Part shown: piece by piece, positions 8,604-16,775 of the stretch | Numbering within the stretch: the first letter of the stretch is position 1 | How the letters are laid out: the number at the start of each line of letters is the position of its first letter | Assembly (NCBI GenBank): GCA_031272885.1 | Contig: JAISSX010000051.1 | Coordinates: 1-54,502 of the forward strand | Source of the DNA: Bifidobacteriaceae bacterium | Lineage (GTDB): Bacteria; Actinomycetota; Actinomycetes; Actinomycetales; WQXJ01 | Direction: 5' to 3' | DNA: 54,502 nucleotides | The notes under the pieces: generated by a model | Told to the model about the DNA's origin: nothing | The model's input: the letters and a program-made list of their open reading frames with translations, nothing else | Databases searched by the model: none | Translations under genes and position numbers: made by a program

Positions 8604-9647
8604 TTACTGCGAATAGTCGGTTAGTTTGGTTAGGTCAGTTGGGTCAGTTGGGTCAGGCCTGATGGAACTGGATCGAATGATCAACTCGGGCATCAAGGTG
8701 ATGTGGCGAGCCGGGCCGGCGTAGCCGCCGATCCGTTCCAGCAGTAGTTGGGCGGCCCGTTGGCCGATTTCGTAGGCCCGCTGGCGCACCGTGGTGACCG
8801 GTGGGGTCAGTAGCTCCATCAAAGGGGTCTCGTCGAAGCTGGCCAAAGTGACGTCATCGGGCACCTGCCGGCCCAAGGCGCGCAAGGCCCGCAGGGCGCC
8901 CACCAGGAGGCGGGAGTTGGCCAAGAAGAGGGCGTCCGGCGGTTGCGGCAAGGCGAACAGGGCCCGCACGGCGGCCTCGCCCTGCTCCTCGCGGTAGTCG
9001 GTGAAGGCCCACAGGTCCGGCTCAAGGGGCAGGCCGGCCCGGCGCAGCGCCTGCTGGTAGCCGGCCAGGCGGTCCTGCGCGGACGGCACGTCTCGGCCGC
9101 CGGTGACGCAGGCAGGGCGGGCGGCGCCGGCCTCCAGGAGGTGGCGCACCGCGGCGCAGGCGCCGGCCTGGTTGTCGGAGTAGACCGAATCAACCGCGCC
9201 GCTCAACTCCATCTCCAGGGTCACCACCGGCAGGCCGCGGTCATGTAGCCAGCCCAAGTCCGATTCGGTGGCCGAGGCCGGCGTCATGATGATGCCCGCC
9301 ACCGACTGATCGACCAGCACCTCCAGGTAGGCCCGCTCCCGGTCCAACTTGTCGTCGGTGTTGCAGAACGTGGCCGAATAGCTGTGCTCCCGCAGTGCGT
9401 CCTCTGCCCCCCGGCAGACCGACATGAAGTGGGGCGTCTCGATGTCCTGCATCACCAGGCCCACCACTTGGGCGGTGCGTCGGCGCAAGGAGCGGGCCAC
9501 CAGGTTGGGCCGGTAGCCCAGGTCTTGCACCGCCTGGCGGACCCGGTCCGCCGTGGGCGTGGCTACCGTCTCGGGCTTGGTCAGGGCGCGCGTCACGGTG
9601 GCCGTCGAAACTCCGGCGGCCGCGGCGACGTCGCGAATGGTGACCAT
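8604..9647 (-). CDS. LacI-family transcriptional regulator (operon-internal)
   Basis: A 347-residue LacI/GalR protein. Residues 2-50 form the helix-turn-helix (TIRDVAAAAGVSTATVTRAL) followed by a normal hinge helix (NLVARSLRRRTAQ) with the conserved Leu. A periplasmic-binding-protein-like ligand domain fills the rest. It lies 7 bases after the glycoside hydrolase stop and 26 bases before the binding-protein gene, so it is transcribed with the operon it most likely controls. The best operator candidate is the perfect palindrome TGTAATCGATTACA at 11901-11914 in the operon promoter. The effector sugar is unknown. The end of the protein has a Pro/Thr/Asp-rich tail (PDPTDPTDLTKLTD) outside the usual fold. 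Confidence 0.92.
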   Translation of the reverse strand: MVTIRDVAAAAGVSTATVTRALTKPETVATPTADRVRQAVQDLGYRPNLVARSLRRRTAQVVGLVMQDIETPHFMSVCRGAEDALREHSYSATFCNTDDKLDRERAYLEVLVDQSVAGIIMTPASATESDLGWLHDRGLPVVTLEMELSGAVDSVYSDNQAGACAAVRHLLEAGAARPACVTGGRDVPSAQDRLAGYQQALRRAGLPLEPDLWAFTDYREEQGEAAVRALFALPQPPDALFLANSRLLVGALRALRALGRQVPDDVTLASFDETPLMELLTPPVTTVRQRAYEIGQRAAQLLLERIGGYAGPARHITLMPELIIRSSSIRPDPTDPTDLTKLTDYSQ

Positions 9648-9654
9648 GGTTGGC

Positions 9655-11700
9655 TCAGGCTTCGTACTCGATGGCGATGACGGTTTGCGGGGCTATGACC
9701 TGGGGTTCCAGGCGGACGATGCCGTCCAATAACTGGGTGAAGGTGACCGGTTCGCGGCTGGGCGCCACGTAGGCCGCGATGGCCCGGCCCGGCACCTGGA
9801 CATCGATGGCGAACCCGGCCAGCGGGTGTGTCTTGTCGAGGCGCGGCACCGGGCTGACCGAACGCCGCGGCTGGTAGGCCACCAGGTGCAGGGCCCGGCT
9901 GGCGATGCCATCCACCGTTGGGCCCTGGTGCAAGGTGGCCTCGACGTTGGGCGGGCCGTCGTGGCGCACCAGGCGCTGCGGCAGCATTCGATTCAGGATG
10001 GCGCCGGCCAAGGCGGCGTCGATCCAGTAGGACTGGGCGGCGTAATCCGAGAACACCGGCGAGGCCAGATGGCCCCACCCTTCGTTCCACACCGCCAGCG
10101 GACCGGCCACCCGGTCGGAAGCGGGCGCCTGCGCGTGCGAGATCAGATGCTGCCAGGTGCGGTTGAACCTTGCCTCCAACAGGGTGCCCGCTGTACTGGC
10201 CCCCTCGCTGGGTTGGAGCACCCAGGCCTCGCCGTAGCCAACGTAGGGGTAGGCCGGGTCGGCCTGCACGATGGCGTCCGCCAGAGAATCGAGGCGCCGG
10301 TAGGTTGGCACCGTGGAGGCCGGGCGGGCGGGGTAGGCGGGGGCGCCATCGAGCCGGTCCAACAAGGCGCCTCCGGCGGACACCAGCCTGGCGCCGGCAG
10401 CCCGGCAGGCCGCCAACTTGGCGACCAGAGCGTCGGTGGGGTTAGCGTCATCGGGCACCACTATCAGGGCGTAACTACCTGGTGACAGGTTGGTCTCATC
10501 CACCAGGTCGAACTGGACGGCCTGTTCCAACAGCACTTGGGCGGCCCCCTGGGTGCCGGGGCTGGGGGCCTTCAGCAGGCGGCCCGGGTCGGCATCCTTG
10601 TAGTTCCACTGGGCCAGGATGGCTGCCTCCGTCAGCGGAGTGAAGCCGGCCAACCACGGGGTGAGGGCCTGCGCCTTGGCGAAAACCCGGCCGATGGTGC
10701 GGTAGACCGCCGGGTCCAGCACACCGGAAGGGTCAAGCTGGTCGCCGATCGAAGGCGAGCCGCCGGCCGAATGGATCGTGGCCACCTCAAAATCGAGCTG
10801 ATCGGCTGTCTTGAGGCCACCAAAATCACCCCACGAGCGATGGAAACGGCCCGTCATACCAACGATGGGCCGGCCAAAGGTGCGGGCGTAGCGGGCCACG
10901 ATGGGGTAGTGCATGTAGCCCCAGGCGCCGTCCGTGGGGAGGGACTCGACATCGACCTGGTACTGCCACGGGATGGTCTCACCCAGCCAGGCGTCGGTGG
11001 TGTGGTTGTGCACGATGGTGGCGGCGGGGTTGTAGCCGGCCATCAGTTCACCGACGCGGCTGATGAAGTCGAGGCGGACTTGGCGGTAGTAGCTTTCGAC
11101 CTGGGCTTGGTCCTCCGGATCGATGCCGGCCGCCACCATCCGGTCGAGGCCGGCCGGGGCGTAGTTCGGCATCACCGAGACGATGTCCAGCCATAAACCG
11201 TCCGGGTGGTAGAGGCGGCCGATCTCGTCGATCTGTTCGATGACATAGTCGGCGTAGCCCGAGGCCAAATCCAGGGCGGTCCAGGCCGGACGGCCCTCAC
11301 CGTTGGCGCCACCCCAGAACGGCGGGCGGGTCAGTTCGCGGCCGCGGCGGTCAATGGCCAGCCATTCGGGATGTTGGCGCGCCGCCAGGTCATCCCAGTT
11401 GACCGACACGTAGACCGGGGCCTTGATGCCGCGGGCGTGCAGGGCCTCAAGCATTTCACCCAGCAGATCCCGCTGCAGGCCGGGGTGGATGGTGCCCACG
11501 GCGGTGGGGTAGTAGCTGTAGCCGTGGCCGCACTTGGCGAAGACGTTGATCGAATTGACGTGGGCCTCGGCCAGGGTGTCGGCGAACAGGGAGGCGTCGA
11601 ATTGGTCCGCCACTTGGGTGATGGCTTCGGACGTGTGAAAGTCAAGGTGAACCTGTCGCAGGACGGGACGCTGCGCCTGCCGCAGGGCAGTTGTTGCCAT
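9655..11700 (-). CDS. Glycoside hydrolase, GHL6/beta-galactosidase-trimerisation type
   Basis: A 681-residue protein. The N-terminal TIM-barrel-like domain (about 10-360) opens with VHLDFHTSE and contains YVSVNWD, DGLWLDIVSVMP and HNHTTDAWLGE blocks typical of the hypothetical glycosyl hydrolase 6 family. A middle domain (about 370-600) resembles the glutamine-amidotransferase-like trimerisation domain of GH42 enzymes, and a small beta domain ends the protein. I chose ATG 11700 because it has AAAGG at a good distance and starts close to the conserved block; an upstream GTG at 11763 would add 21 unconserved residues. No signal peptide is seen, so it likely acts on imported sugar. It is first in the operon with the LacI regulator and sugar importer. 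Confidence 0.8.
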   Translation of the reverse strand: MATTALRQAQRPVLRQVHLDFHTSEAITQVADQFDASLFADTLAEAHVNSINVFAKCGHGYSYYPTAVGTIHPGLQRDLLGEMLEALHARGIKAPVYVSVNWDDLAARQHPEWLAIDRRGRELTRPPFWGGANGEGRPAWTALDLASGYADYVIEQIDEIGRLYHPDGLWLDIVSVMPNYAPAGLDRMVAAGIDPEDQAQVESYYRQVRLDFISRVGELMAGYNPAATIVHNHTTDAWLGETIPWQYQVDVESLPTDGAWGYMHYPIVARYARTFGRPIVGMTGRFHRSWGDFGGLKTADQLDFEVATIHSAGGSPSIGDQLDPSGVLDPAVYRTIGRVFAKAQALTPWLAGFTPLTEAAILAQWNYKDADPGRLLKAPSPGTQGAAQVLLEQAVQFDLVDETNLSPGSYALIVVPDDANPTDALVAKLAACRAAGARLVSAGGALLDRLDGAPAYPARPASTVPTYRRLDSLADAIVQADPAYPYVGYGEAWVLQPSEGASTAGTLLEARFNRTWQHLISHAQAPASDRVAGPLAVWNEGWGHLASPVFSDYAAQSYWIDAALAGAILNRMLPQRLVRHDGPPNVEATLHQGPTVDGIASRALHLVAYQPRRSVSPVPRLDKTHPLAGFAIDVQVPGRAIAAYVAPSREPVTFTQLLDGIVRLEPQVIAPQTVIAIEYEA

Positions 11701-11898
11701 GACCAGACCTTTCGTCTGACCCACCTGGCCGGTTTGGCGGCACCTCTTCTTTGGCGGTGTCACCGGCTGCTTGCTTCGTTGCCGCCCGGCGTGGTCTTGG
11801 GTTCTCGGTGTAGCTCGGTTTGACTTGGCTTGAGGTTGTTGGGACTTGGGACTGTTGGGTGCTGCTGGGTGCTGCTGGGGGACTGCTTACTGCTGCCT

Positions 11899-11927
11899 AG
11901 TGTAATCGATTACATTGCCGATGTCTT
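11899..11927 (-). promoter_or_regulatory. Promoter of the sugar operon overlapping a LacI operator
   Basis: Read on the minus strand, AAGACA (11927-11922) is followed after exactly 17 bases by TACACT (11904-11899), a plausible -35/-10 pair. The palindrome TGTAATCGATTACA covers the end of the spacer and most of the -10. The predicted start of transcription near 11892 would give a leader of about 190 bases before ATG 11700. Promoter assignment is by eye and not proven. Confidence 0.55.
11901..11914. promoter_or_regulatory. LacI-family operator, perfect 14-base palindrome
   Basis: TGTAATCGATTACA is a perfect palindrome with the central CG that LacI/GalR-family operators usually have. It is the only such site near this operon and overlaps the predicted -10, so binding would block transcription. 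The likely ligand is the LacI protein encoded at 8604-9647 (inference from linkage). Confidence 0.75.
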
Positions 11928-11995
11928 GACCATACGCCCGTTCCGCGGCCGCTGTCAACCCACCGATCTCGTCAGTTCGTGTGATGCTTCGACTT

Positions 11996-12183
11996 CTGCG
12001 ACCTTCGCGCACTTTTTGGTCACTCGCCTGGCCGCCAAATGCCCCAGACCCTCGCACCGGCCACCACCACGCCAACAGCCTAAGCCTTTGACCTGCGCAA
12101 ACACTCAAACCAAGGGTCCGTCGCCAGCCCAGCCATCGATCTCACCGGCGCCGCCGTGTCCAAAAAGTGCGCGAAGCTCGCAG
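11996..12183. repeat. Inverted-repeat pair, 28-base arms with 2 mismatches
   Basis: The arm at 11996-12023 is the reverse complement of the arm at 12156-12183 at 26 of 28 positions, including a perfect 17-base core (12003-12019 and 12160-12176, core CTTCGCGCACTTTTTGG). The arms are 132 bases apart. The spacing is too long for an ordinary terminator, and there is no gene between them. It looks like two oppositely oriented copies of a dispersed repeat. Confidence 0.7.
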
Positions 12184-12248
12184 GCGCCACTCCGGCCACC
12201 GGACGGCCGGACCGCCGCGCGCCGGGGCTAACCGCAGACGCCAACCCC

Positions 12249-12254
12249 TAGACT
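12249..12254 (+). promoter_or_regulatory. -10-like box before hisD
   Basis: TAGACT lies 8 bases before GTG 12263 and 11 bases before ATG 12266. This would give a leaderless or nearly leaderless hisD message. No good -35 is visible at the right distance. Confidence 0.4.
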
Positions 12255-12265
12255 TGGCTCCCGTG

Positions 12266-13573
12266 ATGCGGCGGATCGATTTGAGGGGCCGCGCCCAGGC
12301 CCTCACCCCCAGCGAACTGGCGGCGGCCCTGCCGCGCGCGGAAATGGACGTGGCGGCGGCCACCGAACAGGTGGCGCTCCTGCTGGCAGACGTCAAGGCC
12401 AGGGGCGCGGCCGCCCTGGCCGACCAGGCCGAACGCTTCGACCACGTCCGCCCGCCCACGCTCAAGGTCCCCAAACAAGCCATCGACCAGGCCGTGGCCG
12501 CCCTAGACCCAACCGTGCGCCAGGCCTTGGAAACGGCCATCAGCCGCACCCGGCAGGTCCACACCGCCCAGGTACCGCCTGGCGGCACGGTCACATTGGC
12601 CGATGGCGCCACCGTCACCCAGCGTTGGATTCCGGTCCGCCGGGTTGGCCTCTATGTGCCGGGCGGCCTGGCTGTCTATCCCAGTTCGGTAGTGATGAAC
12701 GTGGTGCCGGCCCAGGCGGCCGGCGTCCAGTCGCTGGCCATCGCTTCCCCAGCTCAGCAAGCCCACGGTGGCCTGCCCCACCCGACCATTCTGGCGGCGG
12801 CCGGGCTGCTGGGCGTGGATGAGGTCTACGCCGCCGGGGGAGCGGGCGCCGTTGGCCTGTTTGCTTACGGCATTCCTGGTCAAGTGGACAAAGTTGATGT
12901 CATCACCGGCCCCGGCAACGTCTGGGTGGCGGCAGCGAAACGGCTGGTCAGGGGCCTGGTTGGGATTGACGCCGAAGCCGGCCCAACCGAGATCGGCATC
13001 ATTGCGGACGCTTCGGCGGATCCGGAATACGTTGCCGCGGACCTGGTTTCCCAGGCCGAACACGACCCGCTGGCGGCGTCGGTCCTGTTCACCGACTCCG
13101 CGGATCTAGCGGACGCGGTGGACCAGGCCGTAGAACGCCGCGCCCGGGCCACCAAGCACTCCGAACGGGTCATCACCGCCCTGACCGGCCGCCAATCCGG
13201 CCTGATGCTGCTGGACAACCTGGACCAGGCGGTGGCAGCCGCCAACGAGTACGGCGCCGAGCACCTCGAAATCCAAACAGTCAACGCGGCCGCCGTCGCA
13301 GCCCACATCAGCAATGCCGGTGCCATCTTCGTTGGTCCTTACAGCCCCGTGCCGCTGGGCGACTACCTGGCCGGCTCCAACCACGTGCTGCCCACCGGCG
13401 GAACAGCCAAGTTCGCCTCAGGTCTGGGCGTGACGGCGTTCCTGAAGTCGGTCCAGCAGATCCAGTATTCCGGCCAGGCCCTGGCAGAAGTCGGCCAACA
13501 AATCGTGGCCCTGGCCAACGACGAGGACCTGCCGGCCCACGGTGAAGCCATCCAGGCCAGGGCAGGCCGCTAA
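12266..13573 (+). CDS. hisD: Histidinol dehydrogenase
   Basis: A 435-residue enzyme that carries out the last two oxidations of histidine synthesis, L-histidinol to L-histidine, with NAD and zinc. Recognisable blocks are GLAVYPSSVVMNVVPAQAAG, ITGPGNVWVAAAKRLV near residue 213, QAEHDP near 260, and the C-terminal GPYSPVPLGDYLAGSNHVLP with the conserved His. Length fits the family. The start was set at ATG 12266 (MRRIDLRG, as in actinobacterial HisD); the codon just before it is GTG at 12263, which may be used instead. It is the first gene of the histidine cluster but is separated from hisC by 137 bases with a separate promoter-like box. Confidence 0.97.
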   Translation: MRRIDLRGRAQALTPSELAAALPRAEMDVAAATEQVALLLADVKARGAAALADQAERFDHVRPPTLKVPKQAIDQAVAALDPTVRQALETAISRTRQVHTAQVPPGGTVTLADGATVTQRWIPVRRVGLYVPGGLAVYPSSVVMNVVPAQAAGVQSLAIASPAQQAHGGLPHPTILAAAGLLGVDEVYAAGGAGAVGLFAYGIPGQVDKVDVITGPGNVWVAAAKRLVRGLVGIDAEAGPTEIGIIADASADPEYVAADLVSQAEHDPLAASVLFTDSADLADAVDQAVERRARATKHSERVITALTGRQSGLMLLDNLDQAVAAANEYGAEHLEIQTVNAAAVAAHISNAGAIFVGPYSPVPLGDYLAGSNHVLPTGGTAKFASGLGVTAFLKSVQQIQYSGQALAEVGQQIVALANDEDLPAHGEAIQARAGR

Positions 13574-13698
13574 CCTCACCGAACTCGGGTGCCGATGGCG
13601 TCCGGCCCGCCGGTCGGCCCGGCCAGCCCGCCCCGCCGGTCAGCCCGGCCGGTCAGCCAACCACCCCCAAGTCCGACAACAACCAACCCTGACACCAA

Positions 13699-13704
13699 TA
13701 GACT
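13699..13704 (+). promoter_or_regulatory. -10 box of a leaderless hisC promoter
   Basis: TAGACT is followed by exactly six bases (GACCTG) and then GTG 13711. A transcript starting seven bases after the box would begin at the start codon. There is no Shine-Dalgarno sequence before hisC, which agrees. The -35 region is weak. Confidence 0.5.
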
Positions 13705-13710
13705 GACCTG

Positions 13711-14814
13711 GTGACCCTACCCGCGCGCCCCGAATTGGCCGGGGCCGCCCCCTATGGCGCCCCGCAGTTGGCGGTGCCGGTGCGACTCAACGTCAACGAG
13801 AACCCATACGCCCCTCCCGCCGCCGTCATCGCAGCCATCGCCAGCCGGGTCAAGGCAGCCGCCGCGCAGGCCAACCGCTACCCGGACCGCGATTTCACCG
13901 AACTGCGCCACGCCCTGAGGGACTACCTGGCGGAAGAATCTCAGGCCACCTACCTCAGCGCCGACCAGATCTGGGCCGCCAACGGCTCTAACGAAGTCAT
14001 GTTGCACGTGCTGCAGGCCTTCGGCGGACCGGGCCGCACGGTGACCTCGTTCAGCCCCACTTATTCGATGTATCCGGAATACGCCCGGGACACGTTCACC
14101 ACCTGGCTGCCGGGGGAGCGCGAACCGGACTTTTCCATCGACTTGGAACGCGCCATCGGGCACATCGACCAAACCAATCCCAGCGTGGTGTTGCTGGCTA
14201 GCCCCAACAACCCGACCGGCACCGCCGTCCCACCGGCCACCATCGAAGCCCTGGCCAAGCACACCGCAGGCCGGGCCATCCTTGTGGTGGACGAGGCCTA
14301 CGCCGAGTTCCGCCGCCCCGGCACTCCCTCCGCGCTCGCCCTCGTGCCCAACTACAACCACCTGGCGGTGGTGCGCACGATGTCGAAGGCTTTCGCTTTC
14401 GCGGGTGTGCGGCTGGGCTACCTGGCTGGTTCGGCCGAACTGGTGGGCTACCTGCGCACGGTGCGCCTGCCGTATCATCTTTCGGCCATCACCCAGGCGG
14501 CCGCCTTGGCTGCCCTGGAGCACCGTCAAGCCTTGATGGCGCAGGTGGCCCAGTTGTGCGTGACGCGGGACTATCTGGCCGCTAAGCTGCGGGAACGCGA
14601 CCTGGAGGTGCCGGATTCGGACGCCAATTTCGTGTTGTTCGGGCGGTTCGCGGACCGGCACGCCGTCTGGCAGGGTTTGCTGGACCGCGGCGTGTTGATC
14701 CGCGAGGTGGGCCCGGACGGCTGGTTGCGGGTTTCGGCCGGCACCGAAGAGGAGACAGACTTGTTCCTGGACGCCCTGGCGGACGTACTGGACGCACCAG
14801 GCAGGGTTGGATGA
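13711..14814 (+). CDS. hisC: Histidinol-phosphate aminotransferase
   Basis: A 367-residue PLP-dependent class I/II aminotransferase that makes histidinol phosphate from imidazole-acetol phosphate and glutamate. The N-terminal [11 protein letters not shown] block is diagnostic for His[19 protein letters not shown] and the PLP lysine (K226 in [14 protein letters not shown]) follow in the usual order. GTG 13711 gives the normal N terminus. The gene lies between hisD and hisB on the same strand, and its stop is a few bases before the hisB start, so hisC through priA is a tightly packed transcription unit. Confidence 0.97.
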   Translation: MTLPARPELAGAAPYGAPQLAVPVRLNVNENPYAPPAAVIAAIASRVKAAAAQANRYPDRDFTELRHALRDYLAEESQATYLSADQIWAANGSNEVMLHVLQAFGGPGRTVTSFSPTYSMYPEYARDTFTTWLPGEREPDFSIDLERAIGHIDQTNPSVVLLASPNNPTGTAVPPATIEALAKHTAGRAILVVDEAYAEFRRPGTPSALALVPNYNHLAVVRTMSKAFAFAGVRLGYLAGSAELVGYLRTVRLPYHLSAITQAAALAALEHRQALMAQVAQLCVTRDYLAAKLRERDLEVPDSDANFVLFGRFADRHAVWQGLLDRGVLIREVGPDGWLRVSAGTEEETDLFLDALADVLDAPGRVG

Positions 14815-14821
14815 GGGAGGC

Positions 14822-15424
14822 ATGATGGCGCGAGCAGCCACGGTGACGCGGACCACCAGCGAGTCCCAGGTGACGGTGACCGTCAACCTGGATGGTTCAG
14901 GGGTGGCCGATGTCGCCACTGGGGTTGGGTTTTACGACCACATGTTGACGGCGCTGGCCAAGCACTCGTTGTTCGACTTGACGGTGCGGGCGGCCGGTGA
15001 CCTGCACATCGACGTTCACCACACGGTGGAGGACACGGCCATCGTGCTGGGCCAGGCGGTAGCGCAGGCGTTGACCGAGAAGGCCGGCTTGACCCGCTAC
15101 GGCGAGGCCACGGTGCCGCTGGATGAGGCCCTTGCCCGGGCGGTGGTTGATATCAGCGGCCGGCCTTACGTGGTGGTTTCGGGTGAACCGCCGCAGTTGG
15201 CGTTTACGCTGATCGGCGGCCATTTCATGGGTTCGTTGGCGCGTCACGTGTTTGAGAGTTTCGCCCTCAACGCCGGCCTCACGTTGCACCTGACCGTGCT
15301 GGCCGGCCACGACCCACATCACATCGTGGAGGCCGAGTTCAAGGCCCTCGCCCGCGCCCTGCGCGCGGCCGTGACTCTCGATCCGCGGGTGGTGGGGGTG
15401 CCGTCCACTAAGGGGTCGCTGTGA
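14822..15424 (+). CDS. hisB: Imidazoleglycerol-phosphate dehydratase
   Basis: A 200-residue monofunctional IGP dehydratase, the sixth step of histidine synthesis. Metal-binding His/Glu motifs are present in both halves: [14 protein letters not shown] in the first and [18 protein letters not shown] in the second. FYDHML is near the N terminus. Start choice is ATG 14822 or the next codon, ATG 14825; GGGAGG just upstream fits the latter slightly better. A TTG at 14807 would overlap hisC and adds unconserved residues. Its stop overlaps the next gene's GTG. Confidence 0.97.
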   Translation: MMARAATVTRTTSESQVTVTVNLDGSGVADVATGVGFYDHMLTALAKHSLFDLTVRAAGDLHIDVHHTVEDTAIVLGQAVAQALTEKAGLTRYGEATVPLDEALARAVVDISGRPYVVVSGEPPQLAFTLIGGHFMGSLARHVFESFALNAGLTLHLTVLAGHDPHHIVEAEFKALARALRAAVTLDPRVVGVPSTKGSL

Positions 15425-16146
15425 GTGTGGACCCAGGGGAGGACCGCTGGGACGAGGCCCTGGCGGACCTGTTGGCGGGGGCCGTGCCGGAGGCGCCGCC
15501 GGAGGGCGGGTTGCCGGTCGATGGCGCCCCGTCGCCTCTGGCCGATGGCGCCCCTGCGGCCTCGCGGGACAAGGTGGTCGAACCGGATATCGACCCCGTC
15601 AAGCCCGACCCGCCTGCCCGGCGCGGCGAGCTCGGCGAGCCGAGCCCGGGCGACCCGGACGAGCCTCCGGAACTGAACCTGCCTGAGGTCGCGGTGCTGG
15701 TCATTCCTTGCGACGACGCCAGCTTGCTGGCGGCCCTGTTGAAGGGGCCCAAGGTGGACGCCCGCGTCATCGTCAAGGAAGGCTTGGGCTTTGCCGTCCT
15801 GGCCAACCCAACGGAGGCGGCGGCGTTGACGGCCGTGGTCGGGGTCAGCCGGACCCTGACGGATGTGCCCATCTTGCTACTGCACCGCGGCCCGTCCGAT
15901 AACCCGGGTGCGGCCGATCTGCAGGCATATCACTATGAGAACGGCCAGGAGCAGGCCACCTTGCCGGGTGGCCTGGTGTTGGCCCAATCACCTCAGGTGC
16001 TGGAAGACCTGTTGATCGACCCGCCGGAGGCCGAACGCGCGCTGCGCCACGCCATCGACAGCGGCGAGATGACGGTGGAACAGGCCATCCGCATCATCCA
16101 CAACGACCGGCGGCGCCGCCCGCGCCGGGGTAGGGGTGACGAGTGA
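15421..16146 (+). CDS. Unknown protein encoded between hisB and hisH
   Basis: A 241-residue protein that overlaps hisB by 4 bases and hisH by 4 bases, so it is translationally coupled to both. I do not recognise the family. The first 80 residues are low-complexity, Pro/Asp/Glu/Ala-rich and include two DGAP repeats. A compact domain of about 110 residues follows ([20 protein letters not shown], then [20 protein letters not shown] and VPILLLHRG). The end is a helical stretch ([17 protein letters not shown]) with a run of Arg. No signal peptide or membrane segment is visible. Its position suggests a link to histidine synthesis or to the HisH/HisF complex, but this is inference only. Confidence 0.75.
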   Translation: MSVDPGEDRWDEALADLLAGAVPEAPPEGGLPVDGAPSPLADGAPAASRDKVVEPDIDPVKPDPPARRGELGEPSPGDPDEPPELNLPEVAVLVIPCDDASLLAALLKGPKVDARVIVKEGLGFAVLANPTEAAALTAVVGVSRTLTDVPILLLHRGPSDNPGAADLQAYHYENGQEQATLPGGLVLAQSPQVLEDLLIDPPEAERALRHAIDSGEMTVEQAIRIIHNDRRRRPRRGRGDE

Positions 16147-16775
16147 CCGCTCCAACCGTGGTGGTGTTGGACTACGGCTTCGGCAACGTGCGCTCGGCGG
16201 TGCGGGCCGCCGCGCGGGCCGGCGCCCAGGTCGAACTGACAGCCAACCCTGCAGCCGTGCTGGCGGCGGACGGTCTGATTGTGCCCGGCGTGGGCGCTTT
16301 TGCCGCCGTCATGGCCGGCCTGGAACGGGTTGACGCGCCCCGGCTGATCGAACGCCGGCTGGCTGGCGGCCGCGGTGTGTTGGGCATCTGCGTGGGCCTG
16401 CAGGTGATGTTTGAGCGCGGTGAAGAGCACGGCCTGGTGACGGCCGGCCTGGGCCAGTGGCCGGGCTCGGTGACCAAATTGAAGGCCCAGGTGGTGCCGC
16501 ATATGGGCTGGTCACCGGTCCAGGTGCCGGCCGGCTCGCGTCTGTTTGCCGGAGTGGAGCACGAACGGTTCTACTTTGTCCACTCCTATGGCGCCCAAGA
16601 CTTCGCCCTGCGCCCGATGGCGCCCTTCCCGCCACCGTTGGTGACCTGGGCCGATCATGGTGGCCCCTTTGTGGCCGCGGTTGAGAACGGCCCCCTTGCG
16701 GCCACCCAGTTTCACCCCGAGAAATCGGGTGACGCTGGGGCCGCCCTGTTGAAGAACTGGATCGAAACCCTATGA
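16143..16775 (+). CDS. hisH: Imidazole glycerol phosphate synthase, glutaminase subunit
   Basis: A 210-residue class I glutamine amidotransferase that supplies ammonia to HisF for IGP and AICAR formation. The catalytic triad is present: Cys 83 in [10 protein letters not shown], and His 191 and Glu 193 in [13 protein letters not shown] and FYFVHSYGA blocks are also typical of HisH. GTG 16143 overlaps the previous stop, and the gene ends with a 4-base overlap with priA. HisF, its partner, is not encoded in this window. Confidence 0.97.
   Translation: MTAPTVVVLDYGFGNVRSAVRAAARAGAQVELTANPAAVLAADGLIVPGVGAFAAVMAGLERVDAPRLIERRLAGGRGVLGICVGLQVMFERGEEHGLVTAGLGQWPGSVTKLKAQVVPHMGWSPVQVPAGSRLFAGVEHERFYFVHSYGAQDFALRPMAPFPPPLVTWADHGGPFVAAVENGPLAATQFHPEKSGDAGAALLKNWIETL

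Larger units (their letters stand above)
11701..12265. other. Gene-free intergenic region of about 565 bases
   Basis: Between the divergent sugar operon and hisD I find no convincing gene; an open frame at 11830-12231 has no family resemblance or start signal. The region holds the operon leader with runs of G on + (11841-11881, five runs of three or more), the LacI operator and promoter, the inverted-repeat pair at 11996-12023/12156-12183, and a -10-like box before hisD. Confidence 0.7.

Noticed and set aside
11857..11880. Repeated GGGTGCTGCT as a start of a CRISPR array
   Set aside because: Only two short copies, directly adjacent, with no spacers and no cas genes nearby.
11830..12231. Possible 133-residue protein in the gap before hisD
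   Set aside because: It crosses the LacI operator, promoter and one arm of the inverted repeat, has no ribosome binding site and no recognisable domain.
12167..12265. Longer hisD start upstream of 12266
   Set aside because: The extra codons overlap the inverted-repeat arm, are Arg/Pro-rich and do not match HisD, which begins RRIDLRG.
13574..13710. Possible tRNA or small RNA between hisD and hisC
   Set aside because: No cloverleaf arms or TTCGA-type loop can be drawn; the stretch is Pro/Gly-codon-like low-complexity DNA with a -10 box.
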